The notes beneath the pieces were generated by a model that was not told the DNA's origin, made no database searches, and saw only the letters and a program-made list of their open reading frames with translations. Positions 46,720 to 55,124 of a DNA stretch of 64,000 bases are shown here, piece after piece. A program made the position numbers and the translations under genes. How positions within the stretch are numbered: position 1 is the stretch's first letter; every line of letters begins with the position of its first letter. This DNA is from a bacterium (GTDB taxonomy: Bacteria; Bacteroidota; Ignavibacteria; Kapaibacteriales; UBA7675), in the NCBI GenBank assembly GCA_030430495.1, contig JAUIKM010000003.1:62001-126000 (forward strand), written 5' to 3'.

Positions 46720-47190
46720 TCAGGCCGTGTAAGGCAATTCGTATTGCTGCGGTTTCTGCGCTGAGTGCGGATGGTCCGCACCGCGGTAGACTTTCAGTTT
46801 TTTGATGATGCGACGACCGAGGCGGTGTTTGGGGATCATGCCCCAGACGGCCTGGCGGATCACAAACTCGGGTTTGGTCTGCATCGCATCGCGATACTTC
46901 GTGAAAATTCCACCGCCCGGGTAACCCGTGTGGCGGAAGTATTCTTTCTGGGACTCGCGCTTACCGGTCAGGACTACCTTGTCGGCATTGACGACAACGA
47001 CAAAGTCGCCGCCATCGACGTGCGGAGTAAAATCGGGCTTGTGTTTGCCGCGCATCAGATGGGCCACCTGCGTTGCCAAACGCCCGAGCGTTTTACCCTC
47101 GGCATCGATAACCCACCAATTCGGCGCAACGTCTTCCTTTCGCACGGATCGCGTCACGCGCGCCGTCGGATGCAGGATTTTTTCGGCCAT
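46720..47190 (-). CDS. rplM: 50S ribosomal protein L13
   Basis: 156 aa from the ATG at 47190; the frame is open to 47373 but the upstream part is leader. Motifs: NWWVIDAEGKTLGRLATQVA, LMRGKHKPDFTPHVDGGDFV, VVNADKVVLTGKR, KEYFRHTGYPGG and the AVWGMIPKHRLGR stretch. The last residues (HPHSAQKPQQYELPYT) are typical. It heads the rplM-rpsI operon and has a promoter at 47237-47267. Confidence 0.97.
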   Translation of the reverse strand: MAEKILHPTARVTRSVRKEDVAPNWWVIDAEGKTLGRLATQVAHLMRGKHKPDFTPHVDGGDFVVVVNADKVVLTGKRESQKEYFRHTGYPGGGIFTKYRDAMQTKPEFVIRQAVWGMIPKHRLGRRIIKKLKVYRGADHPHSAQKPQQYELPYTA

Positions 47191-47236
47191 TGTTAAATCG
47201 CTTGCGATTATTATTTGACATTTATTGGAAAGCCTG

Positions 47237-47267
47237 CAAAAATACTGCTTGAAACGCGGAAATACAA
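47237..47267 (-). promoter_or_regulatory. Promoter of the rplM-rpsI operon
   Basis: Read on the minus strand: TTGTAT (47267-47262), 17-base spacer, TATTTTTG (47244-47237), matching the Bacteroidota TTG / TAnnTTTG consensus. The start site would be near 47230, 40 bases before the L13 ATG. Confidence 0.65.
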
Positions 47268-47374
47268 GTGTTATCTTGTGGTTTTTGCATCTGGCGCCGT
47301 AGAATTCGCAGCATTCCACCTGCAAGACAAGCATAAAAGGGATTTGTGCAGTCCCCCAAGGAGTTATCCACACT

Positions 47375-48199
47375 GTGAGCCGAGACGTCCCTACTGTCCG
47401 GGAACCCCAGGACGCCGCCGCCTGGTTTGAAGCATTTGATCAGCTGGTCCATATCCTGCGAACCGACTGCCCCTGGGACCGCAAACAAACCCACGACTCC
47501 ATCAGCCACATGTTGATTGAAGAGTGCTACGAAACACTCGAAGCCATTTCCGATAAAAATGACCGCGATTTCCCGCGCGAACTGGGCGACCTGCTGCTGC
47601 ACATCGTCATGCATTCCGTCATGGCCGAAGAGCGCGGCGCTTTCGACGTCCGCGACGTCATCAAAGCCGAGTTCGACAAACTGGTACAACGCCACCCGCA
47701 CGTCTTCGGCGATGTGGATGTCGCCGACGCCGACGCGGTTAAACAGAACTGGGAACAGATAAAAATGCGCGAAGGACGCCGCTCCGCCCTGGAAGGAGTG
47801 CCGCGCCACATGCCCGCCGTACTGCGCGCCCAGCGCATCCAGGAGAAGGCCGCCAACGTGGGCTTTGACTGGTCCGATAAAAAGGACGTGTGGCGCAAAG
47901 TTCACGAGGAAATTGACGAACTGCAGCGCGCCGCCGAAGCCGGCAAGGCCGATGAAGTCGAGCTGGAGTTCGGCGACGTCCTCTTTTCGCTCATTAATGC
48001 CGCGCGACACGAAAATATTGTCGGCGAAGAAGCGTTACAGGCTACGAACAATAAATTCATCCGTCGCTTTCAGTTTATTGAAGACAAAGCCGCCGAGCGC
48101 GGCGTCCTGCTCAAGGACATGACTCTGGCGGAAATGGATGCGCTCTGGGACCAGGCCAAACATGAAGAACGGCACAGCACCCCTGACTCTTCGCATTGA
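47375..48199 (+). CDS. mazG: Nucleoside triphosphate pyrophosphohydrolase
   Basis: 274 aa from a GTG at 47375, with AAGGAG 11 bases upstream. Two MazG domains are visible: the first shows LRTDCPWDRKQTHDSISHML, EECYETLEAI and ELGDLLLHIVMHS (metal-binding EExxE and ExxD); the second VGFDWSDKKDVWRKVHEEID, VELEFGDVLFSLINAAR. The linker has RHPHVFGD and NWEQIKMRE. It hydrolyses NTPs or dNTPs to NMPs, a house-cleaning role and stringent response modulator in some bacteria. It faces the ribosomal operon divergently and overlaps the next gene by 38 bp. Confidence 0.95.
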   Translation: MSRDVPTVREPQDAAAWFEAFDQLVHILRTDCPWDRKQTHDSISHMLIEECYETLEAISDKNDRDFPRELGDLLLHIVMHSVMAEERGAFDVRDVIKAEFDKLVQRHPHVFGDVDVADADAVKQNWEQIKMREGRRSALEGVPRHMPAVLRAQRIQEKAANVGFDWSDKKDVWRKVHEEIDELQRAAEAGKADEVELEFGDVLFSLINAARHENIVGEEALQATNNKFIRRFQFIEDKAAERGVLLKDMTLAEMDALWDQAKHEERHSTPDSSH

Positions 48200-49094
48200 A
48201 CAGCTCTCCAAGACTTATCGCAAAGGACGCGGCGACGCGGTCGAAGCGTTAAAATCCTTCAGCCTGGAACTCCAGGCCGGTGAGATATTCGGCCTGCTGG
48301 GCCCCAACGGCGCCGGTAAAACCACGCTGGTAAAAACGCTGCTCGGTATCGTGCGCCCCACCTCCGGCCGCGCATTTATCCTGGACCACCCCGTCGGGTC
48401 GGTCAAAGCGCGGCAGCACATCGGTTATCTGCCGGAAAACCACCGCTTCCCCGGCCACCTGAGCGGCGAACAATTAATGCGCATTTTCGGTGAGCTCAGC
48501 GGCGTCAGCGGTAAAAAGCTGGACGCGCGCATCGACGAATTGCTGGAACTGGTGGAACTGCGGGAATGGCGCGCCACGGCCATCCGCAAGTACTCCAAAG
48601 GCATGCAGCAACGCCTCGGCCTGGCGCAGGCGCTCATCAGCAAACCACAGCTGCTCTTTCTCGACGAACCGACGGACGGCATCGACCCGGTCGGACGCAA
48701 ACGCATCCGCGACGTGCTTATCCACGCGCGCGATCAGGGCACGACAATTTTCCTCAACTCTCACCTGCTCTCCGAAGTTGAACTGCTGACGGACCGCGTC
48801 GCGATCCTGAACAAAGGAACGGTCGTAGCCGCAGGCACGACGGAAGAATTAACGGCGACGCCGAATGTGTACACGCTGGAATTTGATCCGGCGCAGGCGG
48901 ACGCCATCAACGGCCTGGAAGGCGTTAAACACATGGACAGCAGCAGCGGCACGCTGGAACTGCTGGCAGAGTCGGTCGGCGTGTTAAATCAACGCATCGA
49001 TACCTTGCGGCAACATCAGGTTTTGTTAAAAGCCGTGCGCCCGAAACGCAACACTCTCGAACAACTCTTTTTTGACGTTATCGAGCAACAATGA
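48162..49094 (+). CDS. ABC transporter ATP-binding protein
   Basis: 310 aa from the ATG at 48162 inside the 3-prime end of mazG; an earlier in-frame ATG at 48138 is possible. Walker A GPNGAGKTT, Q-loop IGYLPEN, signature YSKGMQQRLGLAQAL, Walker B LLFLDEPTDGIDP and the H-loop NSHLL are all present. The C-terminal 80 residues resemble the DUF4162-type regulatory tail of ABC-2 exporter ATPases. Its stop overlaps the start of the permease (ATGA), so it is coupled to it and the pair forms an exporter. Substrate unknown. Confidence 0.93.
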   Translation: MKNGTAPLTLRIEQLSKTYRKGRGDAVEALKSFSLELQAGEIFGLLGPNGAGKTTLVKTLLGIVRPTSGRAFILDHPVGSVKARQHIGYLPENHRFPGHLSGEQLMRIFGELSGVSGKKLDARIDELLELVELREWRATAIRKYSKGMQQRLGLAQALISKPQLLFLDEPTDGIDPVGRKRIRDVLIHARDQGTTIFLNSHLLSEVELLTDRVAILNKGTVVAAGTTEELTATPNVYTLEFDPAQADAINGLEGVKHMDSSSGTLELLAESVGVLNQRIDTLRQHQVLLKAVRPKRNTLEQLFFDVIEQQ

Positions 49095-49921
49095 GACGAT
49101 TTTCAGCGATTCTGCGCGAAACCCTCCTTGAAGTACTCTCCAACAAAGTGTTAATCGGTTTTTTTGTCATCGCGGGTCTGGGCCTGCTGGCAATGATTAT
49201 CGCAATTAACATGCCGGACACCTCCGCCAAGATTGCGCGTCTGCAGCCCACGCCGGACTTCCCGGACAGCGCGGCGCTGGAGACCTTTGTGCGCGAGTGG
49301 TTCTCGATCAGCGTCGGCTTTTTGTTTTACAACTCGTTTTTGATTGTCGCCACGATTATCACGGCCGGGCTGGTTCCGTCGATGATGCGCAAGGGCGTCA
49401 TAGATTTATACCTGTCCAAACCGATTTCGCGCACGCAACTTCTTTTTGGCAAGGTGCTTGGCGGTTTAATTATCGTGCTGGCCTGCATCATCTTTTTTGT
49501 TGGCGGCGTCTGGTTAATTTTTGGTTTAAAAACGGGTGTTTGGGACCCGGCGCCATTGGCTTCGATGTTCCCGATTATGGTGTCGTTCATCGGTATGTAC
49601 GGCATCCTGGTGTTTATCGGCGTCACGAGCGAGTCGCCTTTTCTCGGGATCATTATTGTCTTTCTGCTGGCGGGCCTGGTCAGCGCCACTCTGGCCAACC
49701 GCGAGACGACTTTATACGGCCTGGTTCCCAGCGACATCGGCCACACGGTCATCGACCTGCTGTACGTGATCATGCCGCAGACGAGCGAGAGTGCGGAAAT
49801 CGCCGGCGACATTATGTACGGCAAGACGGTCACCAACTACTTCCCGATGATTCAGGCCAGTTTTACAGGGCTGCTGTTTTTCTCACTTGCGGCCTTCAGT
49901 TTCAAGCGCAAGGAATTCTGA
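49091..49921 (+). CDS. ABC-2 type transporter permease
   Basis: 276 aa with about six hydrophobic helices: VLIGFFVIAGLGLLAMIIAI, a pair near residues 75-100 (VGFLFYNSFLIVATIITAGL), LGGLIIVLACIIFFVGGVWL, MFPIMVSFIGMYGILVFI, FLGIIIVFLLAGLVSATLA and a C-terminal FTGLLFFSLAAFSF. An extracytoplasmic loop lies between helices 1 and 2. The motif LYLSKPISRTQLLFGKVLGG at the cytoplasmic face is typical of ABC-2 permeases. ATGA overlap with the ATPase gene. It likely exports a lipid, drug or polymer; no substrate clue. Confidence 0.92.
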   Translation: MRRFSAILRETLLEVLSNKVLIGFFVIAGLGLLAMIIAINMPDTSAKIARLQPTPDFPDSAALETFVREWFSISVGFLFYNSFLIVATIITAGLVPSMMRKGVIDLYLSKPISRTQLLFGKVLGGLIIVLACIIFFVGGVWLIFGLKTGVWDPAPLASMFPIMVSFIGMYGILVFIGVTSESPFLGIIIVFLLAGLVSATLANRETTLYGLVPSDIGHTVIDLLYVIMPQTSESAEIAGDIMYGKTVTNYFPMIQASFTGLLFFSLAAFSFKRKEF

Positions 49922-50278
49922 GTCTGTTGTTTAAGACTGGTACAGCTGCTCCACACTGAACGGCAAACTTCCGGATTTTTTACTGATCGCTTTGAGCCGC
50001 TTGCGCGTCTCAGGCTCGATGATTTTTTTGTTCGTCGGCGGGTTTGGGGCTTCGCGTTCACAGGTGGGAATTTGAGCTGCGTGGTCCGGAGGCACACAAC
50101 ACGTACGTAGTTTTACGTAGTTTTTGTCTGCGAGACTGAAATCCAGCTTTTTGGCACGACAGATTTTTGAGCTTTGAGCCCTCAGGGCTCAAAGCTCAAA
50201 CGTAGTTTTGCGTAATTTTGACGATGAGCTTCCCGCTCAGACTGAATTCCCGCCCGTACAAACTGAATATCAACCCGT
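49922..50278. other. Convergent intergenic region with palindrome and direct repeats
   Basis: 357 bp between the permease and the end of rsmI. It holds the palindrome at 50166-50200 and, flanking it, near-identical direct repeats at 50105-50126 and 50200-50220 (ACGTAGTTTTACGTAGTTTT and ACGTAGTTTTGCGTAATTTT). An 81-aa frame at 49852-50097 (minus) overlaps the permease and is not believed. Confidence 0.55.
50166..50200. repeat. Palindrome, GAGCT-TGAGCCC family (copy 3)
   Basis: GAGCTTTGAGCCC (50169-50181), loop TCA, GGGCTCAAAGCTC (50185-50197), perfect 13-bp stem extended by TTT/AAA to 16 bp. It has no proper T-tract on either strand, so it may be a factor-dependent terminator, an RNA stability element or a REP-like repeat. 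Confidence 0.8.
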
Positions 50279-52093
50279 TCAGCCCTCATCTCCTTTGCGC
50301 CTGTCGTTTTTGCGCTCCTCGCTGGGCGGCGGCGGACCGCCGGGCTCGGAATCGCTGCGTTTGAACAGCGCCTGTTTGGGGCCGTCGTCTTCCCGTTTGT
50401 TGAAGTCCGAGCGTTTGGGGCGCTCAAGCCCACCGTCGAAACCGCCGCGCCGCCCCTCGTCGTCGCGCCGTCTATCGTCGTCGCGGAAGGAACGCTTGCC
50501 GCCGTCGAAACCGCCGCGCCGTCCGTCATCGTCACGCCGTCTGTCGTCGTCGCGGAAGGAACGCTTGCCGCCGTCGAACCCGCCGCGCCGTCCGTCATCG
50601 TCACGCCGTCTGTCGTCGTCGCGGAAGGAACGCTTGCCGCCGTCGAAGCCGCCGCGCCGTCCGTCATCGTCACGCCGTCTGTCGTCGTCGCGAAAGGAAC
50701 GTTTGCCGCCGTCGAAGCCGCCGCGCTCGCCGCGCGATCTGAAGCTGCGCCCTGGTTTGCGTGCGTCGCCGGAGCGACGGTCATCGCCGAAGCGACTCCT
50801 GCCGCCCGGACGGCGCTCATCGTCGGAGCGACGGAAACCGCGACGCGGTTTTTCGTCCTCGTCGTCGTCAAACGCGCCGGCCGGGACGGGTTTAACTTTT
50901 TCGTCGACAGCTATGCCTGCAAAAGCCAGCACAAACTCGCCTTTAAACTTCAGGCCTTCGAACTTGGCTTTCAGCTCGGCCATTGTGCCGTGATGCATCG
51001 TCTCAAACGAGGTTGTTAACTTGCAACCCAGAAAAGCCCGGCGCTCCGGCATCACTTCCGCCGCGGCTTCCAGCAGCGGTTTTAACCTGTAAGGCGTTTC
51101 CAGTAAAACAACCGTGCGTTTTTCGCGCGCCAGCTCGCCGAACTCGCGCAGGCGCTCGGACGGCTCGCGGCTCAAAAAGCCGGCGAAAATAAACTGTCTC
51201 GTCGGCAGGCCGCTGCAGACCAGACCGGCCAGCACGCTCGAAGCGCCCGGCACCGCTTTGATCGGAACGCGGTTTTCAATCGCCAGGTGCACCAGAACTT
51301 CGCCCGGATCGGCCAACAGAGGCGTACCCGCATCCGAAATCAGCGCCACGGATTTTCCTTCTTTCAGGGCTTCCAGCACTTCGGCGGAGGCCTCTGCTTC
51401 GTTGTGTTCGTTCAGCTCCGTTAAATCCTTGCTGACGCGATGTTCGTGCAGCAGACGCGCCGCCGGTTTAATTTCCTCACACACGATCATGTCGGCTTTT
51501 TTGAGGATTTCCAGCGCGCGCAATGTGATGTCGTCCACGTGCCCGATCGGCGTCGAAACAATGTACAAGGTGCCGTAATTCAACGCCGGATCTGCGACCT
51601 GCCTGACTTTCTCGGTAGGAAACAGATCGCGGATGGGCGTGTCGTCCCAGGCGATTTCTTCCCGGCCGTCGTCAGCGTCGGAGTCGTCCTCTTCACCGTC
51701 GTCAGCGTCGGAGTCGTCCTCTTCACCGTCGTCGGCGTCGGAGTTGTCCTCTTCACCGTCGTCGGCGTCGGAGTTGTCCTCTTCACCGTCGTCGGCGTCG
51801 GAGTTGTCTTTCGCAAACTCCGCGCCCGCTGCGTCGTCGGAGCCTGATTCACCGACCGCTGCAGAAACTTCGTCGGGGCTATTTTCCTGTTCGTCATGCG
51901 GTGAGGCATGTTCAGCCGCCGCGTCGTTTACAGCCGATGGATCGTCGGGTGCGGCGGCAGCCTCATCGCCGGAAGTCTGTGAATGTTCAGTGCCGGATGC
52001 GGCGGCCGTTGCATCGTGCTGTTCAGCGGCCGGTTGCGGCTGCGAGTCGTTCCCGTCCGGGGCGTCCTTTGCGGGACCGATCGGTTCTGCCAT
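50279..52093 (-). CDS. rsmI: 16S rRNA (cytidine-1402-2'-O)-methyltransferase with repeat extensions at both ends
   Basis: 604 aa from the ATG at 52093, preceded by AGAAGGAAC. The RsmI core (tetrapyrrole-methylase fold) is at about residues 171-390: GTLYIVSTPIGHVDDITLRA, VCEEIKPAARLL, ALISDAGTPLLADPG and PGASSVLAGLVCSGLPTRQF, then LETPYRL. It methylates C1402 of 16S rRNA in the decoding centre. The usual protein is about 280 aa. Here an acidic head (1-170) carries DNSDADDGEE repeats and a tail (about 395-604) carries four copies of a 23-residue Arg/Asp/Gly unit beginning GGFDGGKRSFRDDD. The tail recalls RGG/RD-rich RNA-binding disordered regions. It diverges from yggS. Confidence 0.93.
   Translation of the reverse strand: MAEPIGPAKDAPDGNDSQPQPAAEQHDATAAASGTEHSQTSGDEAAAAPDDPSAVNDAAAEHASPHDEQENSPDEVSAAVGESGSDDAAGAEFAKDNSDADDGEEDNSDADDGEEDNSDADDGEEDDSDADDGEEDDSDADDGREEIAWDDTPIRDLFPTEKVRQVADPALNYGTLYIVSTPIGHVDDITLRALEILKKADMIVCEEIKPAARLLHEHRVSKDLTELNEHNEAEASAEVLEALKEGKSVALISDAGTPLLADPGEVLVHLAIENRVPIKAVPGASSVLAGLVCSGLPTRQFIFAGFLSREPSERLREFGELAREKRTVVLLETPYRLKPLLEAAAEVMPERRAFLGCKLTTSFETMHHGTMAELKAKFEGLKFKGEFVLAFAGIAVDEKVKPVPAGAFDDDEDEKPRRGFRRSDDERRPGGRSRFGDDRRSGDARKPGRSFRSRGERGGFDGGKRSFRDDDRRRDDDGRRGGFDGGKRSFRDDDRRRDDDGRRGGFDGGKRSFRDDDRRRDDDGRRGGFDGGKRSFRDDDRRRDDEGRRGGFDGGLERPKRSDFNKREDDGPKQALFKRSDSEPGGPPPPSEERKNDRRKGDEG
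50450..50727. repeat. Four 69-bp tandem repeats in the rsmI tail
   Basis: Four 69-bp units, offset exactly 69 bases (for example GTCCGTCATC at 50521 and 50590). Each encodes the 23-residue Arg/Asp-rich unit on the minus strand. Sequence identity between the middle copies is almost complete, indicating recent amplification. Confidence 0.9.
51666..51809. repeat. 30-bp tandem repeats in the rsmI acidic head
   Basis: About 4.8 copies of a 30-bp unit (CGTCGTCGGCGTCGGAGTTG plus TCCTCTTCAC), encoding DNSDADDGEE on the minus strand. The variants are GTC/GTT and AGC/GGC substitutions shared by neighbours. Confidence 0.9.
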
Positions 52094-52308
52094 CGGTATC
52101 GTTCCTTCTGTCTGAATTTGAATGCGCAGAGCTGACGTCAAAGACCGGCAATATACAAAAATGCCTCCCTTGCCCACGACTGCCTTTTGTGCTAATTTCG
52201 TCCGCCCGCTCCGCCAATGTTAATCTGCGGGCGGCGATGAATCGCGGGTTCGCGGCGGTAAACCTGCCTTGAGCAGTCGGGAAAAAGCGGAAAAAATCGG
52301 GACGGCGA

Positions 52309-53052
52309 ATGCAGCAGCAAGTTGGAGAGAGTACGGCGGAACGCATAAGACGACTGCCGCAACGGCTGGAACAGTTCAGCGAACGCCTGGAGCGCGCCCT
52401 GCGGCAGGCCGGCCGCGCGGCTTCCTCGGTCAAACTCGTGGCCGTCAGCAAGACGCTGGAAACGGAACTGGTCGCCGCCGGACTGCAACTCGGCCTTAAA
52501 CACTTCGGCGAAAACTACGCTCAGGAACTGGCCGCAAAGGCCGAAGAACTGCACCGCATCGCACCCGAACAGGCGGCGGCGACGCACTGGCATTTTATCG
52601 GCCACCTGCAACGCAACAAAGTCAAGTACATCGCGGCGGATACGGCGCTCTTCCACGCACTGGATTCCGCGCGCCTGGCCGCCGAGTTCGACAAACAGGC
52701 GACCAGACTGAGCCGCACAATCGACGTCCTGATTCAGGTCAACACCTCGGGTGAAGACTCCAAGTTCGGCGTTGCGCCGGCGGCGCTGCCCGCGCTCATG
52801 GACGAAGTCCAGCAGATGGCCGCCGTGCGCGTCAAAGGCCTGATGACGATCGCCGCGCCGCAGGAACGCGCCGAGGACGCGCGCGGTGAGTTCAGCCTGC
52901 TGCGCCGCCTGCTCGATCAAGTGGCCGACAGACGCAGCGAGCAACATCCGCTCGACGAACTTTCCATGGGCATGTCGCACGACTTTGAAACTGCCGTAGC
53001 GGAAGGCGCGACCTTCATCCGCGTGGGCACCGCGCTCTTCGGACCGCGCTGA
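52309..53052 (+). CDS. YggS/PROSC family pyridoxal-phosphate-binding protein
   Basis: 247 aa. Marks of the family: VKLVAVSKTLE with the PLP-binding Lys, HFGENYAQELAAKAEEL, HWHFIGHLQRNKVKY, LIQVNTSGEDSKFG, VKGLMTIA and LSMGMSHDFETAVAEGATFI ending in RVGTALFG. These proteins bind PLP and adjust vitamin B6 and amino-acid homeostasis without known enzymatic turnover. It starts a plus-strand run with the purine phosphorylase gene (69 bp). It diverges from rsmI with 215 bp between starts. Confidence 0.94.
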   Translation: MQQQVGESTAERIRRLPQRLEQFSERLERALRQAGRAASSVKLVAVSKTLETELVAAGLQLGLKHFGENYAQELAAKAEELHRIAPEQAAATHWHFIGHLQRNKVKYIAADTALFHALDSARLAAEFDKQATRLSRTIDVLIQVNTSGEDSKFGVAPAALPALMDEVQQMAAVRVKGLMTIAAPQERAEDARGEFSLLRRLLDQVADRRSEQHPLDELSMGMSHDFETAVAEGATFIRVGTALFGPR

Positions 53053-53121
53053 CAAACTGTAAACGCAGCAAAATCAAACACATACCGGGACGCGACATTG
53101 ACGACACAGGGACAAACAAGA

Positions 53122-53967
53122 ATGGATTTGGAAAAGGCCGTGCAGGCCGTCAGGGAAAAAACGTCCTTTGAAAGCTCCGTTGGAATCATCCTGGGCACCG
53201 GGCTCGGCGGTCTGGCGCGCGAGATCGAAGTGGAGTGTGCGATCCCCTATGCGGACATTCCCGGGTTTCCGCTGGCGACGGTGGAAACACACAAGGGCGA
53301 CCTGCTGTTCGGCCGGCTGGACGGGCGGCCGGTGATTGCCATGCGCGGGCGTTTCCACGTCTACGAGGGCTGGACGCTGCAACAGATCGCTTTTCCGGTG
53401 CGCGTGCTGCGCCGCCTCGGCGTGCAACACCTGATGATCTCGAATGCCTGCGGCAGCATGAACCCGCTGATTCGCAAGGGCGCGCTGATGATTATCGACG
53501 ACCACATCAACCTGCTGGGCGGCAGTCCGTTGATCGGGCCCAACGACAATTCCATCGGCCCGCGCTTCCCGGATATGTCCGAGCCCTATTCGCGCGCATT
53601 AATAGAAATGGCGGAAACAACGGCGATGAAAGCCGGGATAAAAATTCATCGCGGCGTCTACGTGGCCGTGAGCGGACCGCAGCTGGAGACGCGTGCCGAG
53701 TATCGCTTCCTGCGCGGAATCGGAGCGGACGTGGTGGGAATGAGCACGGTACCGGAAGTGATCGCGGCCGTGCACGCCGGGATGAAAGTCTTTGGACTTT
53801 CGATCGTCACGGACGAATGTTACCCGGAAGCGCTGCGGCCGGTCAATGTGGAAGAGATTATCGCGACGGCTATGGGCGCCGAACCACAGATGACGAAGGT
53901 TTTGCGCGGAATGATTGATTCATTATATATGCATCCCGAAGCGCTCAGCGGTGTTAGTGACTTGTGA
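53122..53967 (+). CDS. punA: Purine nucleoside phosphorylase, trimeric PNP family
   Basis: About 281 aa from the ATG at 53122, with AGGGAC upstream; an in-frame TTG at 53098 is less likely. Motifs: GIILGTGLGGLA (phosphate loop), PGFPLATVETHKGDL, RGRFHVYEGW, SNACGSMNPLIRKGALMIID, GVYVAVSGPQLETRAEYRF, VGMSTVPEVIAAVHAGMKVF and SIVTDECYPEA. The enzyme cleaves inosine and guanosine with phosphate to release the base in purine salvage. It is followed 65 bp later by a lipoprotein gene. Confidence 0.95.
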   Translation: MDLEKAVQAVREKTSFESSVGIILGTGLGGLAREIEVECAIPYADIPGFPLATVETHKGDLLFGRLDGRPVIAMRGRFHVYEGWTLQQIAFPVRVLRRLGVQHLMISNACGSMNPLIRKGALMIIDDHINLLGGSPLIGPNDNSIGPRFPDMSEPYSRALIEMAETTAMKAGIKIHRGVYVAVSGPQLETRAEYRFLRGIGADVVGMSTVPEVIAAVHAGMKVFGLSIVTDECYPEALRPVNVEEIIATAMGAEPQMTKVLRGMIDSLYMHPEALSGVSDL

Positions 53968-54032
53968 TCCAACAAATGTGCAATGCCCGGGGCCACGCCA
54001 ACCGGGCTTTTCAGTTAACCGGGATTTACGGC

Positions 54033-55106
54033 ATGCGACAAAATATCTCCAGATATATTCTGACCATTCTTGTGCTCGGCACGGCGCTGGCACTCACTTC
54101 CTGCGGACCCGAAGAAGAAGAACGCGGCGGCGGCACCAGCCCCTGGCAGATGTTTGTCAGTTCGTCGGAAACGGCGGGCGACGTCTCGCTGGTGGACATA
54201 CCGTCCAATGAAATCCGCACGCAGAATATGAACCTGCTCTCGACCAACAGCCCGGTGACGCGCATGGTCAACTTCCGCGATTATCTCTTCTGTTTTGTGC
54301 CGCTGGAGCACAAAATTGTCGTTTTGTCGCTGGTCAACGGCGACAACTTCGCCGAGGTCGAAACGATCGATTTCAGCGAAGAGGAAATTGAGCCGATCGA
54401 CATCGCTTTCGGCAACGCCACGACAGCCTACGTGATTTTCCGCAATTCCAACGAAGTCAAAGTGGTCGACATTCACTTTCTGGGCGACGGCTCGGAGCGC
54501 TGCCGCGTCTGCTCTGCCATCGACCTGGGTGTGCCGTCCTCGTCCATTACGGCTGTCGGCAACCGCGTCTTTGCAACGAACCCCAAAGCCGACCGTGTTT
54601 CCTTCTTCGCGACGACCACGGAAAAAGTACAGACCTTTGAAAATTTACCGCCGCAGCCGATGTATCTCGAGGCGGTGCCGAACGGCGACGAAGTTGTCGT
54701 GATCAGCCTGGGCGGAGGCAAACGCGGCGACACGCGCGAGCTCTCCGAGTGCATGGCGACGTTCATCAATGTGGCGGAAGAAAGTATCAGTGCGCCGACG
54801 CCGATCTTCGACTCTCAATCGACGCAGTTTACAACGGAAGCGCGCGGCATCGCGATTACGCAGCGCGACTACGCTTTCATTCCGACAAATAATACGGTGC
54901 TGCGGATCGACCTGCGCGGCGACCGTGCGCGCCAGACCAAGGTTCTCGGCCGACCGATGGAAGCGATTGTATACAACCCGATCCGCGACGAAATTTTGAT
55001 GATCGAGGAAGGCCGCCAGCGCCTGCGCATCCATTCGGCCACGGGTGCGGAAATTGAAACGTACACGCTGCCGATGCGCCCGATTGAGGCGGTCAGCCCG
55101 CGCTAG
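54033..55106 (+). CDS. Lipoprotein, predicted beta-propeller, unknown function
   Basis: About 357 aa from the ATG at 54033; the frame starts at 53964 overlapping punA, but the signal peptide MRQNISRYILTILVLGTALA with lipobox LTSC fixes the start. The mature protein begins with a Glu/Gly-rich linker (EEEERGGG). The rest shows repeating beta strands of about 45 residues (for example MVNFRDYLFCFVPLEHKIVV, ITAVGNRVFATNPKADRVSF, IAITQRDYAFIPTNNTVLRI), as in YVTN-type propellers. Outer-membrane-anchored, possibly protein-binding. It is 18 bp upstream of the phosphotransacetylase gene, so co-transcribed. No specific family recognised. Confidence 0.82.
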   Translation: MRQNISRYILTILVLGTALALTSCGPEEEERGGGTSPWQMFVSSSETAGDVSLVDIPSNEIRTQNMNLLSTNSPVTRMVNFRDYLFCFVPLEHKIVVLSLVNGDNFAEVETIDFSEEEIEPIDIAFGNATTAYVIFRNSNEVKVVDIHFLGDGSERCRVCSAIDLGVPSSSITAVGNRVFATNPKADRVSFFATTTEKVQTFENLPPQPMYLEAVPNGDEVVVISLGGGKRGDTRELSECMATFINVAEESISAPTPIFDSQSTQFTTEARGIAITQRDYAFIPTNNTVLRIDLRGDRARQTKVLGRPMEAIVYNPIRDEILMIEEGRQRLRIHSATGAEIETYTLPMRPIEAVSPR

Positions 55107-55124
55107 CAGCGAACCCGAGACAGA

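Noticed and set aside
50450-50727. Possible CRISPR array
   Set aside because: The 69-bp units are contiguous without unique spacers and stay in frame in rsmI; they are coding tandem repeats.
50208-50993. Ser/Arg/Pro-rich plus-strand frame over the rsmI tail
   Set aside because: It reads the 69-bp repeats in the wrong strand; low-complexity product without start signals.
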